Of a DNA stretch of 64,000 bases, positions 1 to 8,447 are shown piece by piece. The DNA is from JANQEU01 sp965242805 (GTDB lineage: Bacteria > Bacteroidota > Bacteroidia > Cytophagales > Cyclobacteriaceae), in NCBI GenBank assembly GCA_965242805.1, contig CBDETD010000002.1, positions 5,456,001 through 5,520,000 on the forward strand, read 5' to 3'. The notes below the pieces were generated by a model, which was given only the letters and a program-made list of their open reading frames with translations, did no database searches and was not told the origin of the DNA. Each line of letters starts with the position of its first letter. Position 1 is the first letter of the stretch. Made by a program: the position numbers and the translations under genes.

Positions 1-85
1 AATACCCATTGGTTGCATTGGTCTCCAATCCAAGGAAGAGGAAAATCATGACCAATAGAAAGAGGGGGTTAGATATAGTTTTCAT
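1..85 (-). CDS. N-terminus of a secreted protein (runs off left edge)
   Basis: An ATG at 85-83 on the minus strand opens a frame that stays open to the window edge (28 codons). The residues begin MKTISN and continue into a hydrophobic core (PLFLLVMIFLFLGL), followed by a polar stretch ETNATNGY. This is a typical Sec signal peptide with a short basic N-region, so the product is probably exported. No mature domain is visible. The gene is divergent from the channel gene at 336. The 250 bases between them hold AT-rich promoter-like DNA, but I found no clear TAnnTTTG box there. Only the signal peptide supports this call; a chance short frame is possible. Confidence 0.5.
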   Translation of the reverse strand, partial: MKTISNPLFLLVMIFLFLGLETNATNGY

Positions 86-335
86 TATCCGTTGAAGATT
101 TATATTGTTGTCTTAATACATGAATAAAATTAAATTCATACATATGAACATACATTGATATAAGTCAACAATGGACATTAGTCTAATCAATCTTTTAATT
201 GATCGGGAATGGTTTTAAATAGGTATGATCGATGAATATTATTAGCGCTATCGAAACAAATAGGAGAGGGGATGTTCTTTTGATGCAATTTTTAGTTAAC
301 ATTATCCCATTAAACCAATAAACTCACGATAAACC

Positions 336-1505
336 ATGCTACCAGAATTTCTCCAAAACTTCATTGACCTGATCACTGGCTACCTACCCCCAATTTTAGG
401 AGCTCTTGTTGTACTTGTTGTTGGATGGTTGGTTGCCCTTGTCATCCGCGTGATTGTTCATCGACTTATGAAGAGAACGGAATGGGATGAGCGACTTCTT
501 GGCAACACAATTGTTGACACCAATAAGTTCATTGCCAATCTGGTATACTACATATTCTTGATATTCATTCTCCTTGTCGTTTTGGAGATGTTAGGTGTAA
601 GCTATGTTTTGGATCCTATCAGAAATATGCTTGATAAGTTCCTGCTAGCAATCCCTAATATCATTTATGGGTTGGTAATTGTCTTTGTGGGATTTGTGAT
701 TGCCAAGTTTGTATCCAATCTTGTAAAGATTGCAGGGAGTGTGATCGATCGTTTTGCCACAAGGGTTGGTTATAAGGAAACGGATAAGCTTATCTATTTC
801 ATCCAGCAAGTGGTGTTCATTCTGATTTTTATTCCTTTCATTATTGAAGCTTTGGATACTCTTCATCTGGAAGCAGTTACAACACCAGCAAACATCATTT
901 TACATCAGTTAATGGATGCGGTACCCGCTATTATCGGAGCGGCATTGGTTGTTACCTTGGCAACGATAGGGGGAAGATTCTTATCCACATTTGTTAAGGA
1001 TCTTCTCGAAAACCTTGGTACAGATAAGTTGAAAGACAAACTCAAGTTGGGAATGATTGGTGAAAACTCTCTGTCATCAGTTCTTGCCAACATTGTATTC
1101 TTCTTTATTGTGTTTTTCGGTATCGTCACTGGTATTGAAATGTTGGGATTCTCTCAATTAACAGACATCCTGTACACCATATTAAGCTTGTTAGGTAATA
1201 TCCTCTTTGGATTGATAATCATGGTAATAGGTAACTCCATAGGGACAGTTGTTTATGAAGGATTGGCAAAATCTGAGAACAATAAATACCTGGCTTCTGT
1301 TGCCAGGGTAGGTATATTGGGCTTATTCCTAGCCATTGCATTGCGAACTATGGGCATAGCAAACAGTATTGTAGAGCTTGCATTTGGATTGACATTGGGA
1401 TCCTTGGCAGTTACAATAGCATTGGCCTATGGGTTGGGTGGACGAGAAGCTGCCGGGAAGCATATGGCAAAGATCCTGGAACGATTCCAAAAGAAGGATA
1501 AATAG
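336..1505 (+). CDS. MscS-like mechanosensitive ion channel family protein (conserved TM-helix repeats)
   Basis: A 389-residue integral membrane protein of the small-conductance mechanosensitive channel type, expected to act in osmotic protection at the inner membrane. An amphipathic N-terminus (LPEFLQNFIDLITGYLPPIL) leads into the first helix (about 15-40). Further hydrophobic segments lie near 65-90, 100-125, 150-172, 190-215, 250-275, 280-305 and 320-360. Repeated units of the form helix-Gly-rich helix-charged loop, with a terminal ALAYGLGGREAAGKHMAKIL segment, match the conserved TM-helix repeat family often annotated as mechanosensitive channel. The classical MscS beta-domain is not evident, so gating behaviour is inferred from family only. 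It is monocistronic in appearance and followed by an inverted repeat. Confidence 0.8.
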   Translation: MLPEFLQNFIDLITGYLPPILGALVVLVVGWLVALVIRVIVHRLMKRTEWDERLLGNTIVDTNKFIANLVYYIFLIFILLVVLEMLGVSYVLDPIRNMLDKFLLAIPNIIYGLVIVFVGFVIAKFVSNLVKIAGSVIDRFATRVGYKETDKLIYFIQQVVFILIFIPFIIEALDTLHLEAVTTPANIILHQLMDAVPAIIGAALVVTLATIGGRFLSTFVKDLLENLGTDKLKDKLKLGMIGENSLSSVLANIVFFFIVFFGIVTGIEMLGFSQLTDILYTILSLLGNILFGLIIMVIGNSIGTVVYEGLAKSENNKYLASVARVGILGLFLAIALRTMGIANSIVELAFGLTLGSLAVTIALAYGLGGREAAGKHMAKILERFQKKDK

Positions 1506-1551
1506 GTTAAATCCGATATTTTCTATTTCAGACCGAATTATTCCTGTTCAT

Positions 1552-1611
1552 TCATTGTAAGTTTTTTGTTTGTGAAGCATTTCTGACATTCACTTCAAAT
1601 ACTTACAATGA
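1552..1611. repeat. Long-loop inverted repeat downstream of channel gene
   Basis: Arms at 1552-1562 and 1601-1611 are perfect 11-base reverse complements (core CATTGTAAGT). The loop contains a second partial pairing (TTGTGAAG with CTTCAAA). No T-run follows on either strand, so this is not a standard intrinsic terminator. It could be an RNA hairpin or a protein-binding site between two co-directional genes. Confidence 0.5.
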
Positions 1612-1754
1612 TGAACGCTTTAACAACCACTTTCGAATTAGTTAAATTTTCTTTGAAAAAGACAATCGTTATGTTCGCTGGCATTCTTGTTGGAATGGTA
1701 AGGACGGTAGCCTGCTTCTAAAAGACCTTACTTATCTTGTGGCAAAAAAGTGCC

Positions 1755-3080
1755 ATGAGATTCTACGCAACTGCATTTCTCGCTCTACTTTCATTTAGCA
1801 GTTACACTCAAATCAAAGCCCTGGTCGGTGGAACCTTGATCGACGGATATAGGGCAGAACCCATAAAGAACAGTGTAGTAATCATCGACGGAAAGCGAAT
1901 AGCTGCTGTTGGTGAGATCGGAAAACTTCCGGTACCAGATGGGGCGGAGGTAATATCCACAGAAGGGATGACTGTCCTTCCTGGACTTTGGGATATGCAT
2001 GTCCATCTCATGATAAATGGTCATGCAGATTATGAACACTGGGATAAAACGTACCCTGATCTATTTGAAAGTGTCATTATGCCCTCTTCAGCTCGTCAAT
2101 TGTTAATGGCAGGGGTGACCAGTGCCCGTGACCTGGGAGGTCCTCTTGAGGCAAGCCTTGCTGTGAGGGACGCAATTAATCGTGGAGAAATACCCGGCCC
2201 AACAATGTACATGTCAGGCCCTTTTATTCAAAAGAAACCTTACCAGGGAACAGAATTGTTTCGGTGGGGAGTAAATGGTGAAAAAGATGCCAGGGAAAAA
2301 GTGAAAACTCTGGCTGATGCCGGAGTTGATTGTATCAAGCTTATTGATCAGGATCAGATGACATTGGCCGAATTGGAAGCGGTGGTTGATGAAGCTCATA
2401 TAAATAATTTGAAAGTTGTAGCTCATGGGCACAGGCCTGAGGAAATAAGGCGTGGCCTGGCAGTCGGGGTTGATTGTTTTGAACATACGGGATTATCATC
2501 TGCTCCGGAATATCCGGAGGATGTAATGGACATGATCAAGGAAAGGACAGCGCAAATGAATCTTGGTCCATTATATTGGACTCCCACGGTGGAAGGATTA
2601 TATAATTACGAATATGTTCGTGACAATCCGGAAAAGCTGGATAGCGACATATGGCACCTGGGCCTTCCTGATTCAATCGTCCAAGATATAAGACAATCTT
2701 TCCAGTATCCTGAACGACTCCCGTACTTTCAATTGACACCTATCCGTCGTCCAACGTTGGAGAGGAAGGTGAATCAACTAAAAGACGCAGGCGTCGTGCT
2801 TATGATAGGTACAGACAGTGGGATCCCCATGAAATTTCATATTCAATCGACCTGGAATGAGTTGGATGTGTGGGTAAACGAGTTTGGATTTGATCCAATG
2901 TATGCCATTAGAGGAGCTACTTATTGGCCGGCAAAGATGATGGGGGTTGAAGACGATTACGGAACTATCAGCGAAGGAAAGTATGCTGATATAATCGCAG
3001 TAAAAGGTGATGTACTACGCTACATCAGTTTACTTCAAGACGTGGACATGGTCTTCAAGCACGGTAAGAAAGTGAAGTAA
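1755..3080 (+). CDS. Secreted amidohydrolase (imidazolonepropionase-like)
   Basis: A metal-dependent hydrolase of the amidohydrolase superfamily. The ATG at 1755 is chosen over an upstream TTG at 1737 because it begins a signal peptide directly (MRFYATAFLALLSFSSYTQ), predicting periplasmic or outer location. The N-terminal beta-sandwich (GGTLIDG, VVIIDGKRIAAVG) precedes the metal-binding strand-1 motif MHVHLM. Downstream come a Lys-containing strand (DCIKLIDQ), VVAHGHRPEE, DCFEHTG and the strand-8 Asp in MIGTDSGIP. The C-terminus GTISEGKYADIIAVKGD closes the composite domain and is characteristic of the family. The substrate is unknown; relatives include dipeptidases, prolidases and xenobiotic hydrolases. 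About 442 residues, a normal length. It seems monocistronic. Confidence 0.9.
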   Translation: MRFYATAFLALLSFSSYTQIKALVGGTLIDGYRAEPIKNSVVIIDGKRIAAVGEIGKLPVPDGAEVISTEGMTVLPGLWDMHVHLMINGHADYEHWDKTYPDLFESVIMPSSARQLLMAGVTSARDLGGPLEASLAVRDAINRGEIPGPTMYMSGPFIQKKPYQGTELFRWGVNGEKDAREKVKTLADAGVDCIKLIDQDQMTLAELEAVVDEAHINNLKVVAHGHRPEEIRRGLAVGVDCFEHTGLSSAPEYPEDVMDMIKERTAQMNLGPLYWTPTVEGLYNYEYVRDNPEKLDSDIWHLGLPDSIVQDIRQSFQYPERLPYFQLTPIRRPTLERKVNQLKDAGVVLMIGTDSGIPMKFHIQSTWNELDVWVNEFGFDPMYAIRGATYWPAKMMGVEDDYGTISEGKYADIIAVKGDVLRYISLLQDVDMVFKHGKKVK

Positions 3081-3417
3081 ATCGAAACCTATTCAATCGG
3101 GTAAAATTCACTTTCCGAACCATAGATGTGACCAAAGTAACAATTAGAAAAAGGATCCAAATAATTCATATTCTCTTAAATGGAACTCATTATTGTATCG
3201 AGATTCATCGCTTCGCTCTGAAAAAGGTCTCCTTTGGGGCGGGAGCCCGTTGTCAACCCTGAATGGAATGATCTATTTGAAGAGTTGGAGTAGCTTGAAA
3301 AGTTACGAGATTCATCGCTACGCTCTGAAAAGGGCTTACTTAGGAGTAACTTTGAATGATGAGATATTAGATTTTAGATAATGTCTAGCGTCTGAAATCT
3401 AAGTGCTAATATCTAAT
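3081..3417. other. Gene-free stretch with repeats between convergent genes
   Basis: This 337-base stretch between convergent genes carries no convincing coding sequence. It holds a 26-base near-perfect direct repeat (3199 and 3306). Near its right end is an AT-rich inverted repeat with arms AGATATTAG (3362-3370) and CTAATATCT (3406-3414), plus a nested pair TTAGATTT/AAATCTAA. A hairpin there could end transcription from both sides. The only open frame, 62 codons from 3193, runs through the repeats and has no recognisable features. Confidence 0.6.
3199..3331. repeat. Imperfect direct repeat pair, 26 bases, 107-base period
   Basis: Copies at 3199-3224 and 3306-3331 match at 25 of 26 positions. 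Both start CGAGATTCATCGCT, and the mismatch is the T/A that follows. The sequence resembles the short dispersed intergenic repeats common in Bacteroidota chromosomes, but I see no further copies in this window. Confidence 0.6.
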
Positions 3418-4308
3418 TCATGGGATCGTCTCGTAAATGATCCTCACGAATAGGTCTGAGGTAATGAAATTGCCATTCCATCTCTCATGAAATTCTGCCA
3501 GCGGATTTGCTGATATACATTCATCCAGGCTTTTGCCGTTTTCCTTCAGATCTGCGACTATTTTTCTTGTTGCTTCCAACATTTCCAAAAGTTCCTTGAC
3601 ATCTTCAATGGACGCCAGATCCCCATGACCGGGAATTATTTTTGTATTCTCATCTGCAAGTTGCAGTATTTTCTTCTGTGCGGCTATCAATCCATCTATT
3701 GAACCTCCGGCTGCAATATCAACAAACGGGTATCCGTATCTCACAAAACAATCACCGGTGTGCATCACGTTGCTGGTTTTGAAATGGATCAAAGCATCAC
3801 CATCAGTATGAGCATTGGGTAGGTGAGTGACCCTTATTTCCTCGCCATTTATAAAGAAAGTCATTTCATTGCTGAATGTAGTTCGTGGCCAATACGTTTC
3901 AGGTTTGGCTTCTACGTCCCTATCCCAAAACGCACTATAGAAAGTCGTTCCCAACCTGCTTCTCACATTATCGTGCCCAACAATCATGGCACCATCTTTC
4001 GAAAGATTTTCATTTCCGCCAACATGGTCTCCATGATAATGGGTATTGATGATATAGGAGAGTTCCTTATCGGAAATTTCCGACAAAGCCCCTTTGATTT
4101 TTTCACTGAGCGGAGCGTATTGATCGTCGACGATCACTATCCCGTCTTCACCGTGTATCACCCCAATATTACCACCGCTTCCTTCCAGGAAACTGATATT
4201 ATCAGTGACCGTATTCCTCTTGATTTCAACGGCTTCCCAGTCTCTTTGACCGAAAGTGAGAAGTGGTATAATGATCAGAATGATTAAGGCTACATTTTTA
4301 ATCTTCAT
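3418..4308 (-). CDS. Secreted metallo-beta-lactamase-fold hydrolase
   Basis: A 296-residue MBL-fold protein with a signal peptide (MKIKNVALIILIIIPLLTFG, predicted cut near residue 20), so probably periplasmic. The zinc-binding signature is HYHGDH at residues 90-95. Later metal ligands and fold markers are seen in AHTDGDA, HTGDCF and PGHG. These support a di-metal hydrolase of the glyoxalase II / class B lactamase-like superfamily. Family members act on varied esters and amides, and antibiotic resistance cannot be inferred. The C-terminal helical tail (ELLEMLEATRKIVADLKENG) is common in secreted Bacteroidota members. It lies downstream of the oligopeptidase gene, separated by a strong hairpin. 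Confidence 0.85.
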   Translation of the reverse strand: MKIKNVALIILIIIPLLTFGQRDWEAVEIKRNTVTDNISFLEGSGGNIGVIHGEDGIVIVDDQYAPLSEKIKGALSEISDKELSYIINTHYHGDHVGGNENLSKDGAMIVGHDNVRSRLGTTFYSAFWDRDVEAKPETYWPRTTFSNEMTFFINGEEIRVTHLPNAHTDGDALIHFKTSNVMHTGDCFVRYGYPFVDIAAGGSIDGLIAAQKKILQLADENTKIIPGHGDLASIEDVKELLEMLEATRKIVADLKENGKSLDECISANPLAEFHERWNGNFITSDLFVRIIYETIP

Positions 4309-4328
4309 AGGTATAGCTATTTATAAGC

Positions 4329-4359
4329 AGTTGTGCCCCGACGAAGTCGGGGCACAACT
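4329..4359 (-). terminator. Strong 14-bp hairpin, probable terminator of oligopeptidase gene
   Basis: Perfect 14-base arms (4329-4342 and 4346-4359) with a three-base GAA loop and a core of CCCGAC/GTCGGG. It lies 12 bases past the minus-strand oligopeptidase stop and before the next start. There is no long T-run, so it may be a stabilising or attenuating hairpin, or a dispersed palindrome, rather than a classic intrinsic terminator. Confidence 0.6.
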
Positions 4360-4370
4360 AGTGGTAGTGA

Positions 4371-6539
4371 TTATTCATTAATTCCCTCAAGGGTCAATAC
4401 AAAGGCATATTGTAGAGCTGTCCGTCGATATCTTTTGAATCGTCCGGACGAACCGCCATGACCTGTATCCATATCAGTATCAAGGACCAATATATTATTA
4501 TCTGTTTTCTTATCTCGCAATTTTGCCACCCACTTGGCAGGCTCCCAATACTGGACCTGGGAGTCAAACAACCCTGTGGTAACCAACATATTGGGATAAT
4601 CCTGTTCCATCACCTGGTCATAAGGGGAATAGGACAACATGTATTCATAGGATTCGAGATTCTTCGGATTTCCCCATTCGTCGAATTCATTGGATGTCAA
4701 TGGAATCGATTCATCCAGCATTGTCGATACTACATCGACAAAAGGGACAGCAGCAATCACTCCGTTAAAGGTTTCCGGAGACTGATTGACAACTGCTCCC
4801 ATCAAAAGCCCTCCTGCACTTCCACCATAAGCATACAAATGCTCAGAGGACGTATACTTTTCACTAATCAGGAATTTTGCACAGTCTACAAAATCATTGA
4901 AAGTGTTCTTTTTCTTAAACATTTTACCATCATCATACCACTGACGACCCATTTCCTGGCCACCTCGTATATGGGCGATAGCCCATGTGAACCCACGATC
5001 TAACAATGAAAGTCTTGTCGAACTGAACCATGGATCAGAGGATGATCCGTAAGACCCGTATGAATAAAGCAACATTGGGGCATTACCATCTTTGACCAGT
5101 CCTTTTTTGTAAACAAGCGAGATGGGGACACTCACGCCATCTCTTGCTTCAGCAAAAATCCTTTCTGTGATATAATCATTGGGATTGTGTCCACCAACAA
5201 CTTCCTGTTGTTTCTTTAGCTCCTTATCTCGGGTCCTCATATTGTAATCAAAGGTGGAATTGGGAGTTGTGAGGGAGGAGTATCCATACCTTAGTATTTC
5301 CGTATCAAATTCGGTGTTAATTGAAGAGTAAACAACGTAAGCAGGCTCACCGAAATCCATATAGTGCTCTTCTTTTGTATTTTGATCGATGATCCGTAGA
5401 TGGGTAAGGGCATTAGACCTTTCCTGAATGACAAGATAGTTCTTAAACACTTCCACATCGTTCAGAAGAGTGTTTTCCCTATGAGGAATTACCTCAGTCC
5501 AATTTTCAATACCTGTATTATTCTCAGGTGTTTCCATTAATCGGAAGTTTGTGGCTTCGTAATTGGTCACGATATAGAACTTATCCTCGAAATGTTCGAT
5601 GGAATATTCATGTGGTCCTTTCCTGGGTGTAAATTGTTTGAATTTTCCTGTCGGATTATCTGCTTTCAAAATTTGATAGTCATTGATAAGGGTACTGCTA
5701 TTGTATATGATTATGTACTCCTCCGATTTTGAGCTATATACCCCGATGTAATAAGAATTATCTTTTTCATGATAGACCATGACATCATCATTCTGACTTC
5801 TACCAAGTTCATGTCTCCATATTTTCTCAGAAAGCAGTGAAACTTCGTTTTTGGAGGTATAGAAGTAAGTTTTGTTATCCTTTGCCCAGGCGCCTCCGGA
5901 CTGTACATTTACTATTTCATCTGATAAAATTTCACCTGTCTCAAGGTTCTTGAATTTTATAGTGTAGATCCTTCGGCTCAATGTATCCTCCGAGTAGGCA
6001 AGTATTTTGTTGTCCGGACTTACACGAAGTGAGGTTGCTACGTAATACTCGTACCCTTCGGCCATTTCATTGACATTCAGTAGTATTTCTTCTTCATTGT
6101 CGAGGGATCCCTTCTTTCTACAATAGATAGGATATTCTTTTCCCTCTTCGTATCGAACATAATACCAGTATTCATTTTTGTAGTAAGGAACAGACTCATC
6201 GGTCTGTTTTATCCTTCCAACTATTTCATCGTACAATTTTTCCTGGAATTCATTAGTGCCACCCATGACCTTTTCCTTGTAATCATTCTCTGCGTTCAGA
6301 TAATCCAAGACTTTTTGGGTCTGTTTATCTGGTTGCTCCGCGTTCTTTTGTTCATCCGTGAGTCTCATCCAGAAGTAAGGATCTATTCTGGAGTCTCCAT
6401 GCGCGGTAAGAACAGAATCTTTCTTCTCGGCTACAGGTGCCGGAGGCAAATTTTCATTAACCATGGGAGTTGAAGTTTTAGGTGTATCGCATGAAAACAT
6501 GATCAATGCGATAAGAGTGAGTAATTGCAAATATTTCAT
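4371..6539 (-). CDS. ptrB: Lipoprotein prolyl oligopeptidase family S9 (oligopeptidase B-like)
   Basis: A serine peptidase cleaving short peptides, here probably lipid-anchored. The ATG at 6539 is preferred to the upstream TTG at 6572 because it starts a lipoprotein signal peptide (MKYLQLLTLIALIMFSC, Cys17). From there 722 residues follow: an N-terminal beta-propeller (about 70-450) and a C-terminal alpha/beta-hydrolase domain. Catalytic residues are visible as Ser574 in GGSAGG, Asp659 in FDSQV and His694 in TGHGG. The signatures YGSYGSS, HIRGGQEMGRQWYDDGK and YSPYDQV are typical of the S9A oligopeptidase B branch. Location outside the cytoplasm fits peptide scavenging. It stands 46 bases from the azurin gene on the same strand and may be cotranscribed with it. 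Confidence 0.9.
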   Translation of the reverse strand: MKYLQLLTLIALIMFSCDTPKTSTPMVNENLPPAPVAEKKDSVLTAHGDSRIDPYFWMRLTDEQKNAEQPDKQTQKVLDYLNAENDYKEKVMGGTNEFQEKLYDEIVGRIKQTDESVPYYKNEYWYYVRYEEGKEYPIYCRKKGSLDNEEEILLNVNEMAEGYEYYVATSLRVSPDNKILAYSEDTLSRRIYTIKFKNLETGEILSDEIVNVQSGGAWAKDNKTYFYTSKNEVSLLSEKIWRHELGRSQNDDVMVYHEKDNSYYIGVYSSKSEEYIIIYNSSTLINDYQILKADNPTGKFKQFTPRKGPHEYSIEHFEDKFYIVTNYEATNFRLMETPENNTGIENWTEVIPHRENTLLNDVEVFKNYLVIQERSNALTHLRIIDQNTKEEHYMDFGEPAYVVYSSINTEFDTEILRYGYSSLTTPNSTFDYNMRTRDKELKKQQEVVGGHNPNDYITERIFAEARDGVSVPISLVYKKGLVKDGNAPMLLYSYGSYGSSSDPWFSSTRLSLLDRGFTWAIAHIRGGQEMGRQWYDDGKMFKKKNTFNDFVDCAKFLISEKYTSSEHLYAYGGSAGGLLMGAVVNQSPETFNGVIAAVPFVDVVSTMLDESIPLTSNEFDEWGNPKNLESYEYMLSYSPYDQVMEQDYPNMLVTTGLFDSQVQYWEPAKWVAKLRDKKTDNNILVLDTDMDTGHGGSSGRFKRYRRTALQYAFVLTLEGINE

Positions 6540-6585
6540 GAGTTGATTATTTCGAATAAAATTGAACCTCAATTGATCGCCGGTG

Positions 6586-7107
6586 CTATGCAGGTTTGAT
6601 TGTCAAAGTTCCCTGCATTACTCCCCAATGGCCAGGAAAGCTGCAGATAAAATCATAATAGCCCATCTTTGGAGCATCGAATGTAATTGTTGTTTCTTCA
6701 CCGCCCCCAATTACTTTGGTATGTGCTATTATACTTCCAAGCATGTCCTGGGGAATATAATTGGTTTCACGAGCATCAACGGCTGCAATTCCAAAAGTAG
6801 TTTTATCGGTACCTGATTGAAGTAAAACCCAATTGTGTCCCATGACTTCTGCCGACATCGATCCGACATGTTTGAGGGTAAGTTTGATGACTTGTCCCTC
6901 TACTGCCTCCAACTTGTCAAGATTATATTGCATGAGATCATTACCTTCAATAACGAGGAATGCTGTATCTCCTGCAGCTGTGGTTTGTTCTTCTGGTTTT
7001 TCAATTTCAGAGGTACTTGACTGTGAGGAAGAACCTGATCCCCCACAGCCCATAATGTAACTCCCAATGAGGACGATTATTAGAATTCTGGATATTTTGA
7101 TTAACAT
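6586..7107 (-). CDS. azu: Azurin, lipid-anchored blue copper protein
   Basis: A type 1 copper electron carrier of the azurin family. A lipoprotein signal ends at Cys21 (SYIMGC), followed by a Ser/Glu-rich linker (about 24-47) and the cupredoxin domain. Copper ligands are readable: His91 in MGHNW, then Cys155, His160 and Met164 within FICSFPGHWGVMQG. The GVMQGTLTIKP terminus is typical of azurin. It presumably shuttles electrons in the periplasm, for example to a cytochrome peroxidase or oxidase, but no partner is nearby. Membrane anchoring through a linker is common in Bacteroidota and differs from soluble Pseudomonas azurin. Confidence 0.95.
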   Translation of the reverse strand: MLIKISRILIIVLIGSYIMGCGGSGSSSQSSTSEIEKPEEQTTAAGDTAFLVIEGNDLMQYNLDKLEAVEGQVIKLTLKHVGSMSAEVMGHNWVLLQSGTDKTTFGIAAVDARETNYIPQDMLGSIIAHTKVIGGGEETTITFDAPKMGYYDFICSFPGHWGVMQGTLTIKPA

Positions 7108-7196
7108 GATTGCTTTATGTGATTATGATTAATATTAGGCAATGTTAAGTATCAAATCAAAATTGATAAAATACAATTACATAAGTAACTGAAAGT

Positions 7197-8447
7197 ATGG
7201 CGGACGGTTTAAATGAGCAACCAAAGTGGCTGACAGATATACAAAATCATAGCTGGAATCCGGAACTGTTGATCTCCGGTTTGTCAATCGTGTTTATTTT
7301 CTCCATTTCAGATGAGATCAATAATTATGGGATCACTTTGATACAAAATTATGGACTCAATCCGATCCTCGTATTCTTTGCGGCAATTTATGTGGCATTG
7401 ACCTTCATAGCTTTGAAATGGACATTTTCAATTCACCTGCTGCTTAGGGGAGTATGGGTAAGCCTGGTAGGTTTAAATTATGTATTCCCTGGTGGGATCA
7501 ATTTTGAAAAACTCCCAAAAATTAATCGGCAACCGTATGTGAAAGATGATCTGGGAGATCCTGTGGGAAGAATTTTGACAATGGAGAAAATATGTAGTTC
7601 TATCTTCGGGATTGCATTTACCATTGTTGGTCTTAGTGCCTACATAGTCACTTTTTTCCTGATCGCCTTTCTCTTTGACTATTTCGATATTTCGTACATA
7701 ATCACCTTATTCGTAATTCTTGGATTCATGATTTTTTCGAGCATAGTCAATCCTCTCGATTATTATTTATCCAGGACACTAAAGAAATCTTACATTCCTT
7801 TTCTAGCGAGATGTTATAAATTTCTGGCAAAGGTGTTCCGGCCTTTCTTTTTTCGTGAAAGTCTTTTAACCTACCAGTCCAACCTCAAGCCAATTGTATT
7901 TCTCCCATTCCTCGGCTCATTAATTTTCCTGTTTGCCCTCCAATCAGGGGCATCAATTGCACCGATTGCCCGATTTACTTCAGAAATTGTCCCAAAACTC
8001 AGTTTCCTACCCAGTTCCAAATTTGAGAGATCGGAAATCCTACGTTTTGAAAACAACAGCTATCAGGATAGATTGGAGAAGGGGATTGTCTACAAGTCTT
8101 CCATTCCCAGTTTCAATGTTGAAGGTGATTTTCTCGAGTTGTTTATAGTCGACTATGACTGGGATCAAATGACATTTGAAAACCTGGAGTTGAATGAAGG
8201 TAATTCTTATTTCACAATTGATACCCTCATTGATGTTTACCTCAACGATTCTTTACAATCACTACAACCTTGGAGAAAGACATCAAATCAAATTACAGGA
8301 CAAACGGGCTGGATCAACTTCATTGATCTTGATGGTATTGAAAATGGTCAATGCAATCTTAAGATTGATAAAATCGTATGGAATTTTGAGAAAAGGGAAC
8401 CCGAACTATACAAAGGGTGGATTGTGATCCCTTTTTGGAAAAACTAG
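7197..8447 (+). CDS. Hypothetical multi-pass membrane protein
   Basis: Not recognised. 416 residues from an ATG. There is no cleavable signal. Hydrophobic segments lie near 25-45, 57-80, 83-97, 138-165, 168-192 and 229-247. A C-terminal soluble domain (about 260-416) is rich in beta-type sequence with many Asp/Asn (VDYDWDQMTFENLELNEGN, WINFIDLDGIENG). The topology suggests a transmembrane bundle carrying an extracytoplasmic or cytoplasmic beta domain. It stands alone, divergent from azurin. Its stop codon overlaps by four bases (CTAG) the stop of the convergent oxidoreductase gene. Confidence 0.75.
   Translation: MADGLNEQPKWLTDIQNHSWNPELLISGLSIVFIFSISDEINNYGITLIQNYGLNPILVFFAAIYVALTFIALKWTFSIHLLLRGVWVSLVGLNYVFPGGINFEKLPKINRQPYVKDDLGDPVGRILTMEKICSSIFGIAFTIVGLSAYIVTFFLIAFLFDYFDISYIITLFVILGFMIFSSIVNPLDYYLSRTLKKSYIPFLARCYKFLAKVFRPFFFRESLLTYQSNLKPIVFLPFLGSLIFLFALQSGASIAPIARFTSEIVPKLSFLPSSKFERSEILRFENNSYQDRLEKGIVYKSSIPSFNVEGDFLELFIVDYDWDQMTFENLELNEGNSYFTIDTLIDVYLNDSLQSLQPWRKTSNQITGQTGWINFIDLDGIENGQCNLKIDKIVWNFEKREPELYKGWIVIPFWKN

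Noticed and set aside
3193..3381. 62-codon plus-strand frame
   Set aside because: It runs through the direct repeats and shows no domain or signal.
3418..4308. Beta-lactam resistance enzyme
   Set aside because: The HxHxDH fold alone is shared by many hydrolases; nothing specific to lactamases is visible.
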